From Streptomyces albicerus (GTDB lineage: Bacteria; Actinomycetota; Actinomycetes; Streptomycetales; Streptomycetaceae), in NCBI RefSeq assembly GCF_008905045.1, contig NZ_VWMY01000007.1, positions 9,601 to 73,600 on the forward strand: DNA of 64,000 bases. Reading direction: 5' to 3'. The notes beneath the pieces are model-generated. The model was not told the origin of the DNA, did not search any database, and worked only from the letters and a program-made list of their open reading frames with translations. Positions 59,476-64,000 of the stretch are shown in pieces; within the stretch, counting starts at the first letter, position 1, and each line of letters begins with the position of its first letter. The translations under genes were made by a program, and so were the position numbers.

Positions 59476-60224
59476 CGTGCGTCCCCCTCCGCCAGCAGCC
59501 GAAGGGCCTCCAGGGCGACCACGCTTCCGCGCTCCACGCCCGCCGCGACGATCTCGCGATGGGGGTCGTAGCCGCCGGTGGCCGCCTCGTCGACGAGTTC
59601 GTCGGCGTTCGCGCCGTCGATCACGAGGACGCCGCCCGCGGTCAGCCCGCGCAGCGAGGCGGTGACGTACAGCGCGGACAGCTCCATCTCGATCCCCACG
59701 AGCCCCGCCCCGGCGTACGAGGTCAGGGGTATAAGCCCCGGCTGGAAGGCGGCCCGCGTCCACACGATGCCCCGGTGGTGCGGAGCGCCCTGCTCGCGTG
59801 CCGCCCGCTGGAGCGCGAGCACCGCCTCGGGTGCGGCCACCGCCGGATACTCGGGCGGCAGCAACTGCTGGGTCACCCCGTCGTCGCGTATCGCCGCCTC
59901 CGCTATGACCAGGTCGCCGTCACCGATGCCGGGCCGCATCGCCCCCGCCGTGCCGAAGCGCAGAAAAGTGCGGACCCCGGCGTCCGCCAGCTCCTGGAAG
60001 AGCAGGATCGCGCCCGGCGCGCCGACCCCGTGCGAGGCGACGACGACCGGCACACCCTTCCAACTCCCGCTGAACACACGGTATTCGCGGTGGTACGACA
60101 CCTCCTGGGAACCGTCCAGTCTCGCGCCGACGAGCGCGGCGCGCAGCGGATCGCCGACGACCAGCGCGTGCGGCGGCAGCCCGGTGCGGGGTATGCGTGT
60201 GATGGGCGACAGTTCCTGCGTCAT
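59472..60224 (-). CDS. Nucleoside phosphorylase (uridine phosphorylase/PNP-I family)
   Basis: 250 aa from ATG 60224 (GGAG 8 nt upstream; the open frame extends further up to 60275 without an RBS). NP-I family motifs: PPHALVVGDPLRAALVGARL (phosphate-binding GDP-R), YRVFSGSWKGVPVVVASHGVGAP, RFGTAGAMRPGIGDGDLVIA, and GIEMELSALYVTASLRG (catalytic Glu region with Met), then GANADELVDE. It cleaves a nucleoside with phosphate to a base and ribose-1-phosphate. It is the first gene of a two-gene operon with the amidohydrolase. Confidence 0.92.
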   Translation of the reverse strand: MTQELSPITRIPRTGLPPHALVVGDPLRAALVGARLDGSQEVSYHREYRVFSGSWKGVPVVVASHGVGAPGAILLFQELADAGVRTFLRFGTAGAMRPGIGDGDLVIAEAAIRDDGVTQQLLPPEYPAVAAPEAVLALQRAAREQGAPHHRGIVWTRAAFQPGLIPLTSYAGAGLVGIEMELSALYVTASLRGLTAGGVLVIDGANADELVDEAATGGYDPHREIVAAGVERGSVVALEALRLLAEGDAR

Positions 60225-60343
60225 GAGGTGACTCCAGTCGTACGAGCCCGAGCCCGGCGTGTGACAGACCATCAAAAATGCTCTGCCTCACCGAAGATCG
60301 TACGCAGCGGGAAACCACGTCCGCCGCTGCACCCGCACGCCGA

Positions 60344-60372
60344 AGGGGCGGCCGCCCATGGCAGCCGCCCCT
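60344..60372 (-). terminator. Terminator of the glp operon
   Basis: aggggcggc (60344-60352) pairs with gccgcccct (60364-60372) across an 11-nt loop. It lies 35 bp downstream of the glpD stop on the minus strand and is the expected end of the glpF-glpK-glpD transcript. Confidence 0.6.
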
Positions 60373-60407
60373 CAACTCGACGCGAGTACTTGCTTCTTCG
60401 CGAATAC

Positions 60408-62027
60408 CTACTTCTTGTCGAGCAGGTCCTGCACCTTGCCGCGCACGTCGTCCGTCGCAAGACCGCGGATCGTCAGCGTCGTCCGGCGGCGCAGTACGTC
60501 GTCCGCCGTCTCGGCCCACTCGTTGTCGCGGGCGTAGACGACCTGCGCCCAGATCTCGGGCGCGTCCGGGTGGACGCGCTCGGCCAGCTCCGGGTTGTCG
60601 TTGGCGAGCCGGGCGATGTCGAAAGCGAGCGAACCGTAGTGCGTCGCCAGGTGCCTGGCGGTGTCGGCGGCCATGCGCGGCGCCGGACCGTCGACCAGGA
60701 GCCGGTGCGCGACCGCGCGCGGGTTGGCGACACCCGGCAGCGGCATCCTCTTCGGCAGCGCGGAGATCGGCTCGAAGTCGTCACCGAGGGGACGGCCCGG
60801 CAGCGACTCGAGCTTCCTCATGACCGTACGGCCGATGTGCCTGAAGGTCGTCCACTTGCCGCCCGCGACGGACAGCATGCCGCCCCGGCCCTCCGTGACG
60901 ACCGTCTCCCGCTTGGCCTTCGACGTGTCGCCGGGTCCGCCAGGCAGCACGCGCAGACCCGCGAAGGAGTACGTGATCAGGTCACGGGAGAGCTGCTGGT
61001 CGCGGATCGAGAACGCTGCTTCGTCCAGGATCTGGGCCGTGTCCTTCTCGTTGACCGAGACGTCCGCCGGATCGCCCTCGTACGCCTCGTCGGTCGTGCC
61101 GAGCAGCAGCATGTCCTCCCAGGGGAGGGCGAAGGTGATGCGGTACTTGTCGATGGGCGTCGCCAGCGCGGCCTTCCAGGGGGAGGTGCGCTTGAGGACC
61201 AGGTGCGCGCCCTTCGACAGACGTATGGACGGCGCCGCGTTCGGGTCCTCCATCTTGCGCAGGTGGTCCACCCACGGCCCGGTCGCGTTCAGCACGAGGC
61301 GTGCCGACACGCCGAACTCGTCACCGGAGAGACGGTCCCTGAGCTCCGCGCCGGTCACCCGGCCGTTGGTGAAGCGCAGGCCGGTGACCTCGGCGTGGTT
61401 CAGTACGGCGGCACCCGACTCGACGGCCGCGCGGACCGTCATCAGCGCCATCCGGGAGTCGTTCATCTGGTCGTCGCCGTACACGGCCACGGCCTTGAGA
61501 TTGTCCGTACGCAGCTCGGGCACGTCCTGCGCGGCCTTCGACGGCGAGAGCAGGTGCCCGACACCATCACCGAACGCCGACAGCGCGGAGTAGGCGAAGA
61601 CGCCCGCCCCGAGCTTCGCCGCGCCGTGCGGCCCGCCCTTGTACACGGGGAGGTAGAACGTGAGCGGATTCGCCAGATGGGGGGCCACCTGACGGGACAC
61701 CGCACGGCGCTCGAAGTGGTTCTCCGCCACCAGCTTCACCGCGCCGGTCTGCAGATAGCGCAGACCGCCGTGGAGCAGCTTGGAGGAGGCGGAGGAGGTC
61801 GCGCCGGCGAAGTCGCCGGCGTCGACCAGGGCCACCCGCAGGCCCGACTGTGCGGCATGCCAGGCGGTGGAGATGCCCAGAATCCCGCCACCGATCACCA
61901 GGAGGTCGTATGTCGCCTTGGACAGCTGCTCCCGGGTTTCGGCTCGGCTCACTGCTTTCAGATAGAACGCAGCGGAGCCGTTGGCCGGGTGCGTCCCAAG
62001 AGCCGGGACACTCTGCAGGGTGGTCAT
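60408..62027 (-). CDS. glpD: Glycerol-3-phosphate dehydrogenase (FAD-dependent)
   Basis: 539 aa. N-terminal FAD-binding YDLLVIGGGILGISTAWHAA, then GDFAGATSSASSKLLHGGLR and YLQTGAVKLVAENHFERR, classic GlpD signatures. The C-terminal domain contains VAGGKWTTFRHIGRTVMRKL. It oxidises sn-glycerol-3-phosphate to dihydroxyacetone phosphate at the membrane face and passes electrons to quinone. The gene begins 6 bp after glpK, in one operon. In S. coelicolor the glycerol operon is controlled by GylR, encoded beyond glpF, outside this window. Confidence 0.96.
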   Translation of the reverse strand: MTTLQSVPALGTHPANGSAAFYLKAVSRAETREQLSKATYDLLVIGGGILGISTAWHAAQSGLRVALVDAGDFAGATSSASSKLLHGGLRYLQTGAVKLVAENHFERRAVSRQVAPHLANPLTFYLPVYKGGPHGAAKLGAGVFAYSALSAFGDGVGHLLSPSKAAQDVPELRTDNLKAVAVYGDDQMNDSRMALMTVRAAVESGAAVLNHAEVTGLRFTNGRVTGAELRDRLSGDEFGVSARLVLNATGPWVDHLRKMEDPNAAPSIRLSKGAHLVLKRTSPWKAALATPIDKYRITFALPWEDMLLLGTTDEAYEGDPADVSVNEKDTAQILDEAAFSIRDQQLSRDLITYSFAGLRVLPGGPGDTSKAKRETVVTEGRGGMLSVAGGKWTTFRHIGRTVMRKLESLPGRPLGDDFEPISALPKRMPLPGVANPRAVAHRLLVDGPAPRMAADTARHLATHYGSLAFDIARLANDNPELAERVHPDAPEIWAQVVYARDNEWAETADDVLRRRTTLTIRGLATDDVRGKVQDLLDKK

Positions 62028-62033
62028 CGCGTC

Positions 62034-63572
62034 TTACTCCTCGTCCTCGATCCAGCCCATGGTCCGCTCGACGGCCTTGAGCCAGCTCTTGTACTCACGG
62101 TCGCGGGTCTCCGCGGCCATGTTCGGGGTCCACTCGGCGGCCCGGCGCCAGTTGGCGCGCAGGTCCTCGGTGTTGGTCCAGAAGCCGACGGCGATACCGG
62201 CGGCGTAGGCGGCGCCGAGGCAGGTGGTCTCGGCGACCATGGGGCGCACCACGGGGGCGTCCAGGACGTCGGCCAGGGTCTGCATCAGCAGGTTGTTGGA
62301 GGTCATGCCGCCGTCGACCTTGAGAGCCGCCAGCTCGACGCCGGAGTCCTTCGTCATGGCGTCGCTGATCTCACGGGTCTGCCAGGCGGTGGCCTCCAGG
62401 ACGGCGCGCGCGATGTGCGCCTTGGTGACGTACCGGGTCAGACCGGCGATCACACCACGGGCGTCCGGGCGCCAGTACGGGGCGAACAGGCCGGAGAAGG
62501 CCGGGACGAAGTAGGCGCCGCCGTTGTCCTCGACCGACGACGCGAGCGTCTCGATCTCGGCGGCGGACTTGATCAGGCCCATCTGGTCGCGCATCCACTG
62601 CACCAGCGCACCGGTGACGGCGATCGAGCCTTCCAGGGCGTAGACCGGCTTCTGGTCGCCGATCTGGTAGCCGACCGTGGTCAGCAGTCCGCTGTACGAG
62701 TTGATGACCTTGTCACCGGTGTTCATCAGCATGAACGTGCCGGTGCCGTACGTGGACTTGGCCTCGCCCTCGGAGAAACAGGTCTGCCCGAACAGGGCCG
62801 CCTGCTGGTCGCCGAGCGCGGAGGCGACCGGGATGCCGCCGAGCAGGTCGCCCAGCTTGCCGCCGGTGATCTCGCCGTACACCTCGGCGGAGGAGCGGAT
62901 CTCGGGCAGCATCGCCAGCGGGACGCCGATGGACTCGGCGATCTTCTCGTCCCACCGCATGGTGTGCAGGTTCATCAGCATGGTGCGGGAGGCGTTGGTG
63001 ACGTCGGTGACGTGCCTGCCGCCGTTCACACCGCCCGTCAGGTTCCAGATGACCCAGCTGTCCATGGTGCCGAAGAGGATGTCGCCGGCCTCGGCGCGCT
63101 CGCGCAGGCCCTCGACGTTGTCGAGCAGCCAGCGGGCCTTCGGACCGGCGAAGTACGAGGCCAGCGGCAGGCCGGTCTCGCGGCGGAAGCGGTCCTGGCC
63201 GACGTTGCGGCCGAGCTCCTTGCAGAGGGCGTCGGTGCGGGTGTCCTGCCAGACGATGGCGTTGTGGACGGGCTCACCGGTGTTCTTGTCCCAGAGGAGA
63301 GTGGTCTCGCGCTGGTTGGTGATGCCGATGGCCTTGATGTCGTCGCGGGTGATGCCGGCCTTCTCGATGGCGCTGGCGACGACTTCCTGGACGTTGGTCC
63401 AGATCTCGGTGGCGTTGTGCTCGACCCAGCCCGGCTTCGGGAAGATCTGCTCGTGCTCCTTCTGGTCGACGGAGACGATGCGGCCGTCCCGGTCGAACAC
63501 GATGCAGCGGGACGAGGTCGTGCCCTGGTCGATGGCGGCAATGAACGGGCCGGCGGTGTGCGCGTCGGTCAC
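62034..63572 (-). CDS. glpK: Glycerol kinase
   Basis: 512 aa. FGGY-kinase motifs in order: [94 protein letters not shown] and [19 protein letters not shown]. It phosphorylates glycerol taken up by GlpF. ATG at 63572 is preceded by AGGAGC. It is separated from glpF by 112 bp, which may contain an internal promoter, and from glpD by 6 bp. Confidence 0.97.
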   Translation of the reverse strand: MTDAHTAGPFIAAIDQGTTSSRCIVFDRDGRIVSVDQKEHEQIFPKPGWVEHNATEIWTNVQEVVASAIEKAGITRDDIKAIGITNQRETTLLWDKNTGEPVHNAIVWQDTRTDALCKELGRNVGQDRFRRETGLPLASYFAGPKARWLLDNVEGLRERAEAGDILFGTMDSWVIWNLTGGVNGGRHVTDVTNASRTMLMNLHTMRWDEKIAESIGVPLAMLPEIRSSAEVYGEITGGKLGDLLGGIPVASALGDQQAALFGQTCFSEGEAKSTYGTGTFMLMNTGDKVINSYSGLLTTVGYQIGDQKPVYALEGSIAVTGALVQWMRDQMGLIKSAAEIETLASSVEDNGGAYFVPAFSGLFAPYWRPDARGVIAGLTRYVTKAHIARAVLEATAWQTREISDAMTKDSGVELAALKVDGGMTSNNLLMQTLADVLDAPVVRPMVAETTCLGAAYAAGIAVGFWTNTEDLRANWRRAAEWTPNMAAETRDREYKSWLKAVERTMGWIEDEE

Positions 63573-63684
63573 GGTGTGCTCCTGAAAGTCCGTGGATAAG
63601 GGGCTGGCTTACGACGTATTGCTACCGGCTCCGAGCCGACGTCCCGTACCGGGCGGACGTACGGCTCCGAGCGGACGTGCGGCT

Positions 63685-64000
63685 CTAAGCAAAAGCGACG
63701 TTGTAGATGCCCGCGGCGACCGCTCCGCCGATCAGCGGACCGACGACCGGAACCCAGGCGTAGCCCCAGTCGGAACCGCCCTTGTTGGGCAGGGGCAGCA
63801 GGGCGTGCACGATACGCGGGCCGAGGTCGCGGGCCGGGTTGATCGCGTACCCCGTCGGGCCGCCGAGCGAGAGGCCGATGCTGACGACCACGAGGGCGGT
63901 GATCAGCGCGCCCAGGGTGCCGAGCCCCTTGCCGCTGTCGTTCAGGCCCTGCGTGAGGACCGCGAGCACCAGCACGACCGTGCCGATGATCTCCGTGGCG
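63685..64000 (-). CDS. glpF: Glycerol uptake facilitator, MIP family (partial, 5' end outside the window)
   Basis: The last 104 codons are visible; the gene continues beyond 64000. Readable features: [18 protein letters not shown] (third-repeat membrane helix), [20 protein letters not shown] followed by ARD, the second NPA pore motif with the Asp typical of glyceroporins, and [19 protein letters not shown] as the last membrane helix. It lets glycerol diffuse into the cell, to be trapped by glycerol kinase. It heads the glpF-glpK-glpD operon. Confidence 0.95.
   Translation of the reverse strand, partial: ATEIIGTVVLVLAVLTQGLNDSGKGLGTLGALITALVVVSIGLSLGGPTGYAINPARDLGPRIVHALLPLPNKGGSDWGYAWVPVVGPLIGGAVAAGIYNVAFA

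Noticed and set aside
59373..63599. 1408-codon open frame on the + strand
   Set aside because: Antisense to the glp operon and the phosphorylase/amidohydrolase pair, all of which have clear enzyme motifs.

Overview
The window is high-GC actinobacterial DNA and almost certainly Streptomyces. The signs are strong third-position G/C codon bias, GTG starts, ATGA/GTGA stop-start overlaps, two chaplin genes, mycothiol ligase mshC, a ParJ/PAC2 gene, DUF3090 and SCO1664-family genes, and a glpF-glpK-glpD operon. From memory, the right half (about 34-64 kb) has the gene content and order of the S. coelicolor chpH/chpC to mshC, parJ and glp region, with extra blocks inserted on either side of parJ.

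Region 1 (1-26.6 kb, + strand) is the distal part of an extracellular-type contractile injection system (eCIS/CIS) cluster. It encodes a DUF4255 terminator-like protein (Cis16), an AAA+ ATPase (Cis15), a 2272-residue DUF4157 protein ending in a nuclease-like domain, a tube/LysM pair (Cis7-like), a gpD-like hub and a gpV/gp5-like spike (Cis8), a PAAR-like tip candidate, gp25 (Cis9), two giant baseplate-J-like proteins (Cis11/Cis12; the second ends in LysM), a P2-I-like tail protein with a predicted beta-helix, a DUF6519 protein and a PGRP-type amidase. Sheath, main tube and tape-measure genes are not visible and presumably lie upstream. Most genes overlap or nearly touch, as in a translationally coupled operon.

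Region 2 (26.6-33.9 kb) holds an M1 aminopeptidase and a Pls/PosA-like single-module NRPS (adenylation, carrier, membrane segments, hexapeptide repeats) on the minus strand, then tRNA-Leu(GAG) and an M20 peptidase. Region 3 (33.9-46.9 kb) holds a short and a long chaplin (cell-surface amyloids for aerial growth), DUF5703, an acidic unknown protein, a RecD2-like protein with degenerate ATPase motifs, an aldo/keto reductase, an F420-type oxidoreductase, a ferritin-like protein, CorA, and the conserved phosphatase / DUF3090 / kinase-like / mshC series.

Region 4 (46.9-50.8 kb) is an accessory insertion between mshC and parJ: a glutamine-rich low-complexity protein next to a signal-less subtilisin, plus a Tat-exported beta-propeller. 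The Q-rich protein and the subtilisin share a C-terminal module centred on LNNP, which I consider the best candidate for an undescribed two-protein system here. Region 5 (50.9-60.2 kb) holds parJ, an L-fuconate dehydratase/sugar ABC importer operon with a FadR-type regulator, and an amidohydrolase/nucleoside phosphorylase pair. Region 6 (60.4-64 kb, minus) is glpD, glpK and a truncated glpF for glycerol uptake and catabolism.

All family calls are by eye from motifs and length. No search, structure prediction or base-composition calculation was run. Comparisons with S. coelicolor and Mycobacterium are from memory.
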